Below are positions 40,601 through 55,600 of a stretch of 64,000 nt of DNA, piece by piece. The position numbers and the translations under genes were made by a program. This DNA is from Glandiceps talaboti (lineage: Eukaryota; Hemichordata; Enteropneusta; Spengelidae), in assembly GCF_964340395.1 (NCBI RefSeq), contig NC_135550.1, forward strand, positions 19,881,176-19,945,175. Direction: 5' to 3'. Below the pieces are notes generated by a model. The model did not search any database. It saw nothing but the letters and a program-made list of their open reading frames with translations, and had not been told where the DNA came from. How positions within the stretch are numbered: position 1 is the stretch's first letter; every line of letters starts with the position of its first letter.

Positions 40601-43600
40601 TTACCAGACTACAAAAGTAATACAAATTGGAATTTCAAAAGCATGGATGTTGTATCGTCTGCAAATCTTGTGACCTTTCACCCATAAATCTCCTTTTTAG
40701 AAATCTGCATTTTAGCAGTAAATATTTTGTGAGTAGCATTATTTTTGGTGCCTAATATATTAATATTCTTTTCTGCCAACAAACTGAAAGGAAACAATAC
40801 AAAATTCATCAGGTTTATCAGAGAATTTGATCAAATATCAAGATCATTTATAACAGAAGCATGCCCTATATTTGTGAAGTCAATATCCTGGTTTAAAGTA
40901 CATGTATATCTGATAACGTAAATCGTTTTTATCAACCAGGCTGCTGAAATTGTAGAATCTTGGCTTTGAATAAATAGTGTTAAATGTGATGAAATCTAAG
41001 CATACTGTGATAGCCTAGATTAAACTATGGGATGGCAAGATTACCACTACAATGTACTCCTGTTTACCCAATATCAAAATAATCAGATAGTTCCCATACA
41101 ACAATTCCCCTAAAAGATATAGGGTCTCAGATAAACATCAAGTTTGGACTGTCTTTGGTTTTGTAACTACCACTGTCAAATTTGATATTTAAATTTAATG
41201 ATAAAATTAGTTCACATCAAGGTATTTTGCACAAAGCGTTGTACATCAGGTTGATATTATGTCTTTGTAATTATGTAAGGAAACAATGGGCCACTGGGTG
41301 AAATGTCAAGTAAACATCTGTTTGTGTTTTGTTCAGCTTATAATATTAGTATCGTAGGACAGGTAAGAGGGTCAATTATGTGGTTTGATAGAGAGACATT
41401 ATGAGTGAAGTACAGTGTAGTTGGGGATTGTTTATACAAAGATACCACACTTACAGAGCTAAGGTAGAACTGCATGTAAAATTGTCAAATGATTCTGAAT
41501 TGGAATAGCAGATAAATATAAAATTTTTTCATTTTAGAAATTTGTAGTTTTTTTTAAGTAAATACATCATGTATATACTAAATGTACTGTAGTAGGGTAA
41601 TTAGTTAGGTACACTTGTTATCAAAATAAAAAAACATATATATAGTTCGTTTGAATTTTGTATTTTCATGTTGTTTGCATCTAGTCATAAACTGCTGGGT
41701 GTGACATAGTCAAAACTTCTAGTTTGAGGATGTAAAGAGCATAAAAATGCCACAAAATTAAATTAGGGTATACTAACATGATTACATTAGCTGCATTGTG
41801 TATGACTGAATACAAAAACCATTGTTTGGCATTGTGTCTTCTAATACCTGAAATTTATACTACGGCTAAACAACTGAGCTATATATGTCGTCTGCTGGCA
41901 GACATTCAGAATCCATTGATGTGACATAATACTGCCAGGTGTTAGGGTGTGGCCGTCAACATATATTAATGTATCTACAAGACGCGACAGTCGGTAGATA
42001 TTTATTAAAAGCCCAGACATTGCGACGAACCTTTTCATGGTTTCCACATGACTTGATATTGTCAGTAATAGGTTCAATTGATAGGGTTTTCCTTTATAGA
42101 TTCATGACATACAGTTCAATTCTTTCCACATGACCAGTAGACCAGAAACATCTTAGTAAAGCTCAGAGTAACTGTGTATTTCTTTGGATTTTAGTCTCAA
42201 AGTGTTGTGAATATCGCATATTAATTCATATTTTACATCAATTTTACGTTTCTACCGTAAGTCTCCCAAGATGCTGAGTTACCCTACTGTCTGAGAAATT
42301 CAAAGCAGACTCTAGTCTAGTCTATTTTTGTCTCTGACTACAACCTGTTATGAATGCAACCCTTTTTAAAAATCTTTTGTCTTGTTTGCACTCGTTGACG
42401 TGCAATCTGTTTTCCTTCTTATGACATAAAACAAAACTTGAATTAAAGAAAAAATGTTCTTGTAATATTTTCAAATATGAAATTAAAGTTTGTGATATTA
42501 TTCAGTGTTTTTAATTAAAATTACATCAGAAAACTAGAAATTTGATTTTTTAAGTGGAGGTTCACTTTTAAAATGGTAAACAGGAATAAACAAAATAACT
42601 AATAGTTATTTTTACCCATTGTATTCTGACTCAAGTACAAAGTTGAAATTTTCTACAACTGTTGTACACCTAAATCATATGATGCAGAATGATGACACTG
42701 AACAAAGTCCAATAACCTAACAGCAAGGAGGTTTTAAGAGAAACCATGCTATACAGTAAAGTAGAGTCTGCCCAACTGGCACCTATGACAGTTTCCCCTC
42801 CACTGTCTCCATGTATGGTTAACCAATGACTTGAATTTGTGAACAGTCTGCTTTCTAATCTTAGTGACCAGTTTGTGTATATCATATCATGGCCTTAGTT
42901 ACTAACACATTGTATGACTGACCAATGTCCTCATGATCTGATTTTTATTTGGTTTAATCATCCTCCATATATACCCGGCAGGCAGAGTGACCACTTGAAC
43001 TATGTCATAGTAAAGATAGGAGTGGTGTTAACCTTTATAGACAGTGTATCTATAGGTGTTAGGTTACCTCATGAATCTATGCTGTAATCACTATATCAAC
43101 ACATAATGTATTAGTGTCAGCATAACAAACTAATTGCCACCTTATTGTTTGTTAGTTAGTTCCCAATCACTTTTATAGACTGCAACTACTGTTATACCTC
43201 ATTACTGGTTTGCCCCCACTGAGTTTTTTTTATAGAGTTAGTGTTTTATTACTGTTTATTTTGGGTGATATATGTGAAGTAATATTGTCGCCCATTGATA
43301 CATGATATCCTAATGTTACTATGCATGAATACAGTTTAGTGTACAGAACAGAAACCTGATACATTGTAACAGGAGATGATTTACATGTAGACTTCTCTGG
43401 GTTCACTACAGCAATTGACCATGGAAGTTCTCTCATCACTACAGGGCTCTAATTTTTACAGAGCAAGCCATCCAATTCATATTGGTTAATACTGTATTCA
43501 CTTTATGAGCATTTTTGTGAGTCGAGGCATTCAATCCCAGGTTGTTGCATCAATGGGACTACATGATTAGATAGCGTATTTCTTTTGTTCTGGACTAACT

Positions 43601-46600
43601 TTTTCTACAACTGTTTTTCAGACCTAAATTTTAATCCTAATGTGAACTGGGTTTTAAGGTTAATCTTATGCCCCCTCCTGCCAAATTGGAACATTTGTGC
43701 TATAAAATGAAGGGAAATAACACTACATGTAGGTTACATCTACTAGCCCTATATACATTGACATTGTACAGCAATTCCAATTGTTGTAGTATTCTAGCTG
43801 TTATAAAATTCAAATATGTTTGTCGTACCAAATTACATTACAAATGAGTTCTATATTTATTGCATATCTAATTATCTTTTTTAATCAAATTCCAACAAAA
43901 AATATGTCGGGTTTGATTTGTTTTAATTCTGTGACATTCACTATATTGCCTGACGACTATCAAATATTTTATTGTCAGTCTTGCAATAACTCTATTGACC
44001 AGATCTGACATTTCTTGTCAAAAATATTATATAATGATAGAAATTTTCAATAGAACGTGTCTGTTCGTTTATTGTATTAAACGCAGTGTTGTGTATTATT
44101 TCTGCGGGCATCGGACTAATCTAGTAATAAAAAACCAATCTGTAAGATCCGATTAAAAAGTCAGAGAATGAAACATCAAATTAGTAACTTGAAAGAATGC
44201 TCACTGGATTGTCAATAAAGCACATCGTTCAACAAACAAGATTACAAAAAAGTGACTAGAATTGCCGACGTTCCCCCCTGTGAATTTCAAATATTGTCGA
44301 GTTAGCAGTCTAATATCCAATTAAGCATTGATCAATGAAATCTAGACGTCCCTAACAGGGCCAGGTATGTAACCAATGATGTCATCAGTTTTGACATGTC
44401 TGTAGGATGTATTTTAATAGATCAGACGGGACAATTCAACGGCATCTCTCACTGACTTGCGGCTTACTTTTGTATTAATGAACATTATAGCGAGTGTATA
44501 CATAGTTGTGATGCGTTTGTGTGTGCTTAAATCGTTTAATAATGATGCATTAAAAAAGAAATGTGATAAATATTGAAACAATTAAACAGAGAAAATGGAC
44601 CTAATTTCCTGCATAGTAGTGATTATTGCGTAACCAGACAAATGGAAAGACAAACAACGGATATATTTGATAGATGTTAAAAGGTTACCCTGATTAAGAC
44701 AATATTTGACTCCACAAACATTTGATGCAAAAAATTCTATAAAAAAAAATAAACACTATCAAGCTCGGAATTTCAATGTGTTATGTAAAATTCTCATTTG
44801 TATATTTTCTTCTCTCAGGCTTTGAAAAGTTAATGATGATGATTTTTGCATATAAGCCAGTTTACACAATTCATCATCATAATAGCATAGTAGTAGTTTA
44901 TTATAGTGACATGCAGATTTATAAATAAATTACAATAAATCTACGGAATAAATGAACGTCTCCCCAATCCTTCTGGATTTATAAGTCAACTTTTTCCAAA
45001 ACAAATTAATAAACTAACAGAATATCTACATTGTATAAATTTACATGCAGTGTGTAATAACAGAAGGAACACATATATAACATGTCCACAGTGATATTTA
45101 TAAACACAGAATAGACAGTAATAGTCATTAGACAGAAAATATGCATATTTTTTTTAGAGGTACAATTGAAACTATTTAACCTGAAACAGTTTGTCTTCTG
45201 CTGTCAGAAAAATCCAACCAACATTGCTACATTTTTTTGTGTGAGTTGCCTGTACACAAGTACATGTAGGTGATCTACACTTGTAAAAAAAAGGATTAAA
45301 ATGTAACAATTTATACTTAAATTTTTTGTCAAGCCAGATGATAAAATGTAGCAATGTTTAGTAAGATTTTTGTCAAGCCAGACGTTAACATGTAGCAATG
45401 TTAGTAAGATTTATGTTGAGCCAGAGGATAAAATATAGCAATGTTAGTAAGATTTTTGTCAAGCCAGATGATAAAATGTAGCAATGTTAGTAAGATCTTT
45501 GTCAAGCCAGAGGATAAAATGTAGCAATGTTTAGTAAGGTTTTTGTCAAGCCAGATGATAAAATGTAACAGTGTTTAATAGTCAGGTTTTTAGCAAGCCC
45601 CAAAAATATTCTGTTGAGGATAGTTGGCCTCTATTATAATAGAATGTACTTTTTTGAAAGTTCAGTGAGGAAACCTTGTACATGTATCTACTGCATAACA
45701 AAGCAAAATACATGTATATATGAGATCCCATAGTAGTGGATACAGAATAGTTCACAAGATTGTTTATGTCAAGTTTGGCATGCGTCCAATATTTCTATAT
45801 CTGTTAGCAGCAGACCTACCTCTATTTTCTTCCAAATATGACAGTTTACGTATAATTTATTTATGATAGTCACAAATAGGTATTTGTAATGTGATTCTTG
45901 TTGTACAAAACGATGTAAAGTTTATGTAGTCTGCAGTTTTGTGACCTCAGGTCGTTTCCACTTTGTTAGTTATTTACATTTCATTATTTGTTTACTAGCT
46001 ATTTTCTCATCGACAAGTAAATAATTCAAATCAAATGTGACTTTTTATCCGTCTAAATGCAGTCATTTCCTGTAATACTTGGATATAGTGAACCTACTCT
46101 GTCATGGTTCTGTGACAAAACAACACTCACATTTCTAATGTTTCACAAAACAACTTCAAAAAAACACCTGTACTCAGACTATGACCCAGTTTTATGCCAA
46201 GTCATTCTTGGACTACCATGGCAACCCCAACAAACAAAGACAGTAAGTCAATAGCAACTGTAAAAACATTCAACAAAGTTCACAGATGTCATAGTAATGA
46301 AATGTAATGATCATAATTATCTGTAACCTGTAAGGAGAACCATCCATCGTAGACGTCATACTAGACAGTGTCTAAACCTATACCAACAACTCAATGTGAA
46401 TTTGTATTACCAAACTTTATTTGCATGACTCACTGACATATGATATCAGATAATTTTATAATTTATTTTTGGCCAAATTCAAAAATGTTCTTATATAGTG
46501 AACATATGATTTGAATTGTTATATTCTCATAACTTTGTATAAAATTCGGACACATCATTCCTGTGATTAATGCTGTGCCAAACTTCAGATGTTACAAAGA

Positions 46601-49600
46601 TCTAATAAAATATTTTTGATTTCTATTTTTGGTTTTCATATAACATTATGTCAGATTTTGACGTATTATGTATAAAAGTTTAATGCTGTGTGGCAAACTT
46701 TAAACAACTTTTCAAGCATAACCGAAAATTACTCATATTTGTTTTTCTGTGATCCAATATTGATAAATGCTGGCCACTATTGATGGTAAAACATGAAGTC
46801 AATGTAGCTTCAAGATTATGCAAATTGGGATAACTAAAATTATTTCCTGTGATGTTCTCATTTTCCTTGCTTTTCCTGTGAATTATGTGACGATGCTTGA
46901 ATATTTGCCATCGTAACTATCTCACATTTCTAAAAGTTTGTGCTAAAATTATAAATATTTGTACATTGAAACTGTTTCAGAGACCTTATTTGATTTAGCT
47001 GTCGTACAAGATGGAGTCATTGACTTGTACACAAACTCTGCAGACACATTTGAAATCAAGATTTATTTTGTGTTTTCACTTGTATTAAACGACATATTTA
47101 TCACAAATGAAAATAGATTACTTCTTCAAGGTGTGCTGATATAGATGTCATTTGTCTTGTCAAACATTTTGTAGCTGTATTAAGGTACAAAGAATATTAG
47201 TGTAGAGCTACAAGAGTGACTATTTTTATTTATTTTTAAGTTTCTTGTCATATCTCATAAAACTGATAAAAGATAAATAGGGCCACTGCCGCCACCCTAA
47301 TATGGAAATGGTAGTTTCTGGAGGTACATGTAGATGTGGGGTCAATATTTTATGTGGTTGACTTGATGTCAATATTTCATGGGGTAGACTTGCGGTCAAT
47401 ATTTTATGGGGCAGACTAGAGGTCAATATCGTAAAGAGCAGACTTGTTGAGGTCATTACTTTATAGGATAGACTTGAGGTCAATATTTTATTGCGCCAAT
47501 AAAAGTTGGGTCAAAGGTCACTGTATGTCTGAATCTGTATTGCCAGCCTTTCATATTATGTTTACAGTGCATGTTATTTTTTTGTTGCACTGATATTTGT
47601 GTTAAAGCTGTGAAGTTTGCTGAAATAATTAAAGTGTTATCAGAACATGCACCCAATCTCCTACATACACATATAAAGAATTAATGTTAACAAGTCTCAC
47701 AGTATTAAATCCAACACCTGATGTACAAGAATTCTTTAGACAAAATGCAGAACTGTTGCATTATTGAAAGACACAACTTTCTATGACAAGAAAAATCACT
47801 GGTTTCTACCATGCTAGAAAAAAACTGAAATGAAAAAAAAATTATTAAATTTTGAAATATAATTCTTGCATACCTAACAACATGAAGTAATTACCAGATT
47901 TAAACTGAATGCCTCTCGTTAGGGAATCACTAATTATGCAAATAACTCATTAAACTAAAAAAAACTATGGTAACAGGCTTTTTTTGGACAAGTGTGCTTT
48001 CTTAGGTTAATGTATGTGCCAAAGTATACAGAATTTTAATATGCAGTCTTAAGATATTGCTTAATTAGTTGATTTCATTGATATGCAAATTCCCCTAATT
48101 AACATGAACAGATCTCACTCAAAAACTAATGGGTCTAGCCATTACCCCAAACATTATTTGTACCAAATTTCATTATAATTGAACCAGTCGTTTTTAAGAA
48201 ATGATGACACAGACAGACACACACAGACCAACATACATACAGACAGACAGACACACACACAGACAGACTAGACATCCCCCTTTTAATACCTCCTGTACCC
48301 TTACAGGAGGTAAAAATCATGGGATCTGGCAGATTTTGTATTTTATATGCTTAAAAAACTGTTTTCCCTTATACTGTATTATAAGTGTTGATGGGATTAT
48401 GGTATATTTCAATATTTTGTATGAAAAATATTGAAGATACTGAGAATTAGAAAAATGTAGATATTACATAACTTACTGACGTGCATGTGATCGCTTTCAA
48501 AAAACTGAAATGGATGTATGAAGTTTAATACCCGCCTCTGTTTGATAATGACGTACTACCAGCTGTGATCACTGCGTTCTTTTTATCGAAGATTTCTCAT
48601 CAATTTTTCATATGTACAAAGTGACAGCTGCAATAATAGCCAATAGCAATCAAATAACTTTGTCGTAATTGATGGATTGTGAGTCCAGAACAATTCCATC
48701 AGAAAACGGCTTTACCTGTGTTTGTTGAGACCCATAGTTTATAATTTACCTTTTACAAATATGTGCATTTCAGTTGACTAATTGTAATATGAAATATAGG
48801 TAGAGTTTCTGTGTATAAGGAAAATCCCAGAATTAGTCCAAATTATTGAAATAATTCCCAATTTCTGTATTTTTTTTCTGAGTAAATATTATCCGCAAAT
48901 GTTACTGAAGTTGGATTATCTTCCGAAATGTTGAAATGTTAATACTAGATTTGATACTCTGTTTTTATCCTGAGAAGGCTTTAATTACTTCTACTCTGAG
49001 TGATGAAACGTGCAGAAAAGATAATAACCCGTTTGAAGACAAATATGCCAGACACTATGAAAAATGTATTATTTTGCTGAGATTTCACATGTGGTACTCC
49101 TAGCATGATCATGTTGATGCAAATGTTAGATCAGGTTACTTCTGTAAGCTTTATGTGAATTGGACACATCAATGTCACAGCAGCATCGGACCATGTAGTA
49201 GTATAAACTCAGTGTCTTCATAGTCTCAGACACACACTTCATATGACACACATCAGTCTATAGTTGCTATGACAACAATAGAGAATGTGGTTGCCATGAC
49301 AATAAGAAGTCAGTTAGTCAGTGACAGTGTTTTCCAGTGCTTGTTAACGTGCATGTAAAGCCGTGTCCCCAGTAGCTCACATCTAATACGCCATACTTTA
49401 AGTCGTTTACGTCTGCGTCTAAATTGCCTGAATCGTTTTGAAACTTTAATTTACTAAAGGGTTAGTTTGAAGTGTTTGAAGTAAAATGTTACCAGTCTAT
49501 AATTTACCAGCATTTGTAATGGAAACTGCTGAAATGCACTGCAATCATACCAGGACATGAATATTTGGCGCATTTTGTATAAAATAAAATAAAGTATATG

Positions 49601-52600
49601 ACTTTAGTGAATAGAGAAAGAGATTCCTTTTAAATTTTTGCAATGGTTTCCTGAATGGGCCCTTATGATGCAACAATATCCCTTACTTAAAATGTATCAA
49701 AATTTTCACCATTCAGAATCTTTCCATTACTTTATATTTGTAATGTCAAGAAGTCAGCCATGTAATCATCCTATGAGCTGTCTGCAATGTTATATTGTAT
49801 CTCATTTTTGAATGTCTAGCCTCACAGAGTGCTTCCAAGGAATACAGAACCTGCTTACTTTGATATTTTTGAAATAGACAAAATAATAACATTGATATTT
49901 TGTAACCACCATTTTGAAATAGATAACCTAATAACATTGATATTTTGTAACCACCATTTTGAAATAGACAAACTAATAACTTTAAAATAACATTGATATT
50001 TTGTAACCACCATTTTGAAATAGATAAACTAATAACTTTTATATTTTGTAACCACCATTTTGAAATAGATAACCTAATAACATTGATATTTTGTAACCAC
50101 CATTTTGAAATAGATAAACTAATAACATTGATATTTTGTAACCACCATTTTGAAATAGACAAACTAATAACTTTTATATTTTGTAACCACCATTTTGAAA
50201 TAGGTAACCTAATAACATTGATATTTTGTGACTGCCATTTTGAAATAGATAAACTAATAACTTTGATATTTTATAACTGCCATTTTGAAATAGGCCAGCT
50301 AATAACTTTGATATTTTCTTAAGACCACCATTTTGATATACCGTAATCCACTGTTGTGACAGCTCCTGAGATATAAAATGCTTTCCAGTGTACAGTATTC
50401 CAGTAAAACCAATTAGGCTCAAATCAGTACAGCTAAAGGTATACACAATGTATGAATTCACTTTTCCAAGTAGCTCAGTTCAACTTAAAATGGTTTTGAT
50501 ACTTTGATATAAGTAGAAATGTGACGTTATTCTCTATGATTCTATTCAATCACACACTGATTATACATTTCAAGCCACAACAAATCTTTACAACTGTCAC
50601 AATGTATTTTAATCCAAGGATTTTCTTGTCCTGTACATTGAAAGATATAGAGACTTATAATTTGAAATTGATGCCACTCGTTGCTTTCATGGCTGCACTG
50701 TTCCTCTAAGAATATCGTTCTTCAATAAAGACGTAGACATGAATAGGAGAAATCCGTATCAGTCTGGTGTGAGTGTTTTATGTTGTCAAACAAATGAAGT
50801 TGACCGTAACAGGAAACCTATGTAGTGGAATGAGATAGGCAGCCAAAACTACAGGTAGTGGAATGAGATAGGTAGCCAAAACTATGGGTAGTGGAATGAG
50901 ATAGGCAGCCATAGTGATACCGATAGCTTGCAGTTTTAAACTCAATGGATGGAATTGCTTAAAATCTTGACAACTCGTTGTCACCACATTGATTTATGAT
51001 CAGTCTTTGCTTGGTGAAATTTGACAAATTGATGTCAGGCAGGTGATATTAGTTATGGTTTATGCTACAAGTTTAGTTACAATGTAAATGGCTCTAGTTT
51101 TAATTAATCAGGTTAAGCTGTGTAGGCCTCCCATTAGACTTTTGTACTCCACTTATTTGAAGTAAAATAATCACAACATTTGAACAAAGTCTAATTATGG
51201 ATGTATATAACTTACAATATTATGAGAGTGTATAATGTATGGAAACTCTGTTCAGTTTTGGCAAACATTTAATGTTGAGATAACAGATTTTTATATCCCT
51301 AGGACACATAAAAGGAAAGTATTTGGATCATATGTTTCATACTAAGAGTCTGAATGTACAAGACACAATGTAGATCAGTATGTCATCTGTAGTCAGTTGG
51401 CTCTATTCTACCTCCAACCCGTAAACAAAATGGCTGACCTAGAGGTGATCAAAATAATATTGATTGCAAAAAGTATGGAAATGATTTAATATAAATTTTT
51501 CGGCTAAAAAAGTGAACATAGTGCAACCACCTGTTGATTTCCATGATTACTTGTATCTGATTGGTTGGATGTATGTCACATGACAACAACATGTTGATTT
51601 TTACAATGCCTTGTATCTGATTGGTTGAATGTGTATCACATGACTATGATGTCATCATCAAACATGATTTGATTTTCACCACCATTATTCTTATGATTTG
51701 TTTGTTTACAGTTCCCAAACCCGTGGCCTTTGATATTGTGATTGATACAAGTACACAGGACAGTATTATCAGAAAACATCCACCCAAGAGACTACAGGTT
51801 AGTAATGGTGTATATGATAACCATCAGTTTTTGACACTTTTTATCCAATAGATCAACCAACGAAGTCTGTTTTGTCTTGATGCCAAAATCTTTCCATCCT
51901 TCCCTCTCAAAGAATATTCTACTTATAGGTACATTATTCATTCCATACAAATTATGAAATGTTTTTTTTTATAGTTTTTTTGGAAGATTTAAATCTTCAG
52001 AAATACAGGAAAGAAATGTTTTCAATTTACGTCCTTGGCAATGCAGTTAACGATAGTTTTGAAGGTTACCCAGGAAACAGAGAGATGAAATCCAAGAAAT
52101 TTATACAGTTTCTTGACAAATTCAAAGATGACAAGACATAGAGATTGTGGTAAATGTGATGTCATTGCAAGGAATTTTCCCATAAACCCTTGCAGGAAAT
52201 CCCCTAGAATGGGCAAACACATGCCAAGTGCAGCAAAGCCTTTAAACAAGATTTCAAAGTTGTGTAAGCTATCAAAGTGCTATTTTATCACCCAGACTCA
52301 TGTATAAGGTGATAGCAGTAATCAATACAGTTGTATTAAAAGAAGAAATAAGCCTGGCTGTATTTTTCCTCTCCTTTGACCAAAATCCCAAAATTTAAAT
52401 TTCCAGGTGCTACAGCCCAAAGAAACACCTTTAACAGCAGACATGTTGGCTGAAAGACAGAGACTAACGGAAGAAAGAAGAAGAGAGGTAAGAACTACTT
52501 TATCTATTCAATAATCACTTAAAGTGAATATCCATTCAAAGTCATAAAGGTTAATAATTTCATTTTCTCGCAACAAAAGTTTTATCACTTAAAATGAAAA

Positions 52601-55600
52601 ATTGGATCGTGACATTTTGATTGTGTCAGCGCCATCAAGACTTCGTGACAACGTTGATTGAATTAGTGTGTTTATTCAGAAATTGAGTCATGTTGGGTTT
52701 CCATAATGCAACCTAATAGTAATCTTAACATGACAGCGGAAATAGACTTTGATAATTACATCAAGTGAAGCAATAGGCCCAACTGTGTTATGTGTCAGAG
52801 ATGACAGCAAACAGTCTAGCAGCCAATTATAAATCCCTTTGATAAGATACAAAAGTGTAGAAATCAAAAATTAACATTGCGTGATAGCAAATTTCAAACT
52901 GATTAAAAACCACAAAAAAGATGATAGCGCTTTTCACTGGTTGGTTTTGTAGTCCATGTGAGAAATTGTATAGAATTCATTTTTGATGGTATAAATAGCA
53001 GAAATTGTCAACAACCATAAATGCTGTGTGAGGGACTTGAATAGGTATATAATGACTTTTAGGAAAACCACCTAAAAATAATAAAAAGTTAATTATCGAT
53101 GGTTGGTTTCAGAATTGCTTTTTATAAACGTTTTGTGTGATAATGCACAGATAAAGGTAATATTTTCTTTACATACTACATTGATAGTATTACGCAAGGA
53201 GTGTTACGTTATAACTTAGGGGGTTTAACACAAGAATATAGGTTGCAATGGTCATATAATCCAGGGATGCACAATGTCGAGTCTTGACAGCTAAAACACA
53301 AAATTAAGTAAAAATGATTTCCTAAAAATACATGACAATATTTTTGAATCATGGTATTTATTGAATCAGATTTGTAACACAGAACCTGTCTCACAATTAC
53401 TGCCAATGTCATCAAAATGTGTATTATTTTGAATTTTGTATCGGACATTAGTTTTCATTTATTAAACCAGTGTGTATTCTTTTTAAAATCAAATTTCATT
53501 TTTAGATAAAGCTGCTGTTTGTTTATACTTTGTATTACATTAGTTTTAGACTTTAGATGAATTAACAAAATATGGAAATTCAAAAAATATTATACAAAAG
53601 TTTAGAACTGTAGAAATCGTAACCATGGTGATAGAGCACTAGTTGTCATATTGACCTCCTTTTTGTCATTACTTCTATGAATAATCTGATAAGATATATT
53701 TGTATATTTGTCTTTTTTGAAATTGTTGTTGTTTTATATTTTTCTTGTACAATACATGCCAATTGAGAGTAGGAGTTTGTCTCTATCGAAGTAGAAATGT
53801 TGGCGTCATCTTTTTCAATACAGTGAAAATGAACATTGCTGAAATAAGGAAATGAACACATTTGTTTGTTTTGTAATTTTTGCATGTAAAGTGAACCAAA
53901 ATAAAAGCCTGTTCTTCCTGAGTTAATGAATGCTATGTATATTTATATGATATAATTCATACATCCGTTTGACAGATATGTTGATATTTTATCACCTAGA
54001 GAATAAAATATGCATTGTAAAGTAATCAATCTTTCTTCAAATGAATAATTAATTTGTTTTTTTTTTACAATGTTGTATATCTTGTTTAGTTTATATTTCA
54101 TTCTTTAAAACACATACCTGGTACATACATGATGTGATACATATAGTAGACAGTACAATAGTTAGTGTTATTATCAACCCATTCAGAAATATATCTTTTC
54201 CCACATTTTATGTAGGAAATATAAAAATGGATACTTTTCTTTCAGGAGTTACAAAAACGTGCTAAAAGTGCAAGAAGAACATCAAAGAGGCGGAAAGAAA
54301 TAATGGCAGCCAGAGAATATGAAAAAGAGCAACAGGAGCAGCAATCTAAGGTAGGGAATATATTGTAAATACAAAGGATATTAACAGCCTACTGTTCAGG
54401 TTACGATTACATTTGTAAAATTCAAATGCTAAAAAAAGGCGCACTGTTTGGATTAGGATTATAATTTATGTGTTAAAAACAGTTGTTTGGCAGAGATATA
54501 GAAAAAGTTGGCCTTGTAGTAGTACAAAAGAATAAACCTTTGTAATCCTTATGGTTCCACTGATAAGATAACATGAATGACAGAACATGGGATTGAAAGT
54601 TTGGCCTTTAAGTGAATCTGATACAAATGATAGATTGGCTAGAATGATATCATTTTACAAACAGTGAGTTGATAAATTTGTTTGCAGAGTTACTTTTCTA
54701 CTTGTAGTAGATAGTAGATATTTAAACTTTAAGTATTGACTATATTAAAGGCATATCAGTGCTGAATGAATGACAGTATATTTTAGTACTTTAACAAAAT
54801 GGCCGACATAACCAAAGCACCAAAAATGTTTGATAGCTAATTGAAATGATTGCCTACAGCTAAGTTGACGGCTTGACACAAAGATTACATTTTCACTTGA
54901 GATGTGCTGAGCTAGGAATAGAACAAGTTATTCAGAGATTCATCATACATTCTGTGAAAAGTGAATATGAATTTCCTGTTCACACTTTCATTATTTAAAT
55001 TTAGGAAGGACAGGTGTGTTTTTTTCTTTCAAGTTTATTCAAACTGTTGACAATGTTGGTGAAATGATAAACAAATTTCTTGTCAAAGAAAAGTTCACTT
55101 GAATGGATTTTGACGGATTACATTGCGACAAAGAAAAAATTCACATGAATTATACATCGGGCAGGACTTATTATGTTATGGCATATCCTACATAGCATTA
55201 CAAATTAATCATGATTTTTATGGTTATTGAAATGTGTAGTCTGCTTTTTTTAAATATTTGTGCTGATAGTTACTGTGGTAACGCAATTTTTCTTCGTTGA
55301 AGTCACATTTTTTGTTTGTTATCAGCCTTATTTTCTTTTGAATTTAGCATTTTGTTCCAAAAGGTCACTGATAAAATGACTATCTATGAACTAAATATTT
55401 CAACATGAGCAGTATTGATTAAAAATTGAAAATATCTTTGATAATTATTGATCAAAGGTTTCCAGGAATAGTGGGATGTTCTAATGATAGAAAAATTCTG
55501 ATTTACAGCAACTTTCAGACAAACTGACTTCAGCAGATAAACAGCGAACGAGGGCACAAAATGAGAAAGTTGTGAAGCAGAAACTGAGAGAAGAAAGGGC

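Larger units (their letters stand above)
25657..51711 (+). other. intron 1 of the STMND1-like gene (26 kb)
   Basis: CpG-poor except in the 32.4-35.6 kb island. It contains a dispersed repeat copy (28.6 kb), minisatellites (29.8, 30.8, 45.3, 47.4, 49.9 and 50.8 kb), a 459-bp inverted repeat and an interspersed repeat at 47.9-48.3 kb. No further exon with matching phase was recognised. Stretches such as 26-28.6 kb and 36-45 kb hold nothing I can name. Confidence 0.7.

Noticed and set aside
49746-50461. Long repetitive frames on both strands (FCNHHFEID-type repeats)
   Set aside because: Products of the 45-bp minisatellite.
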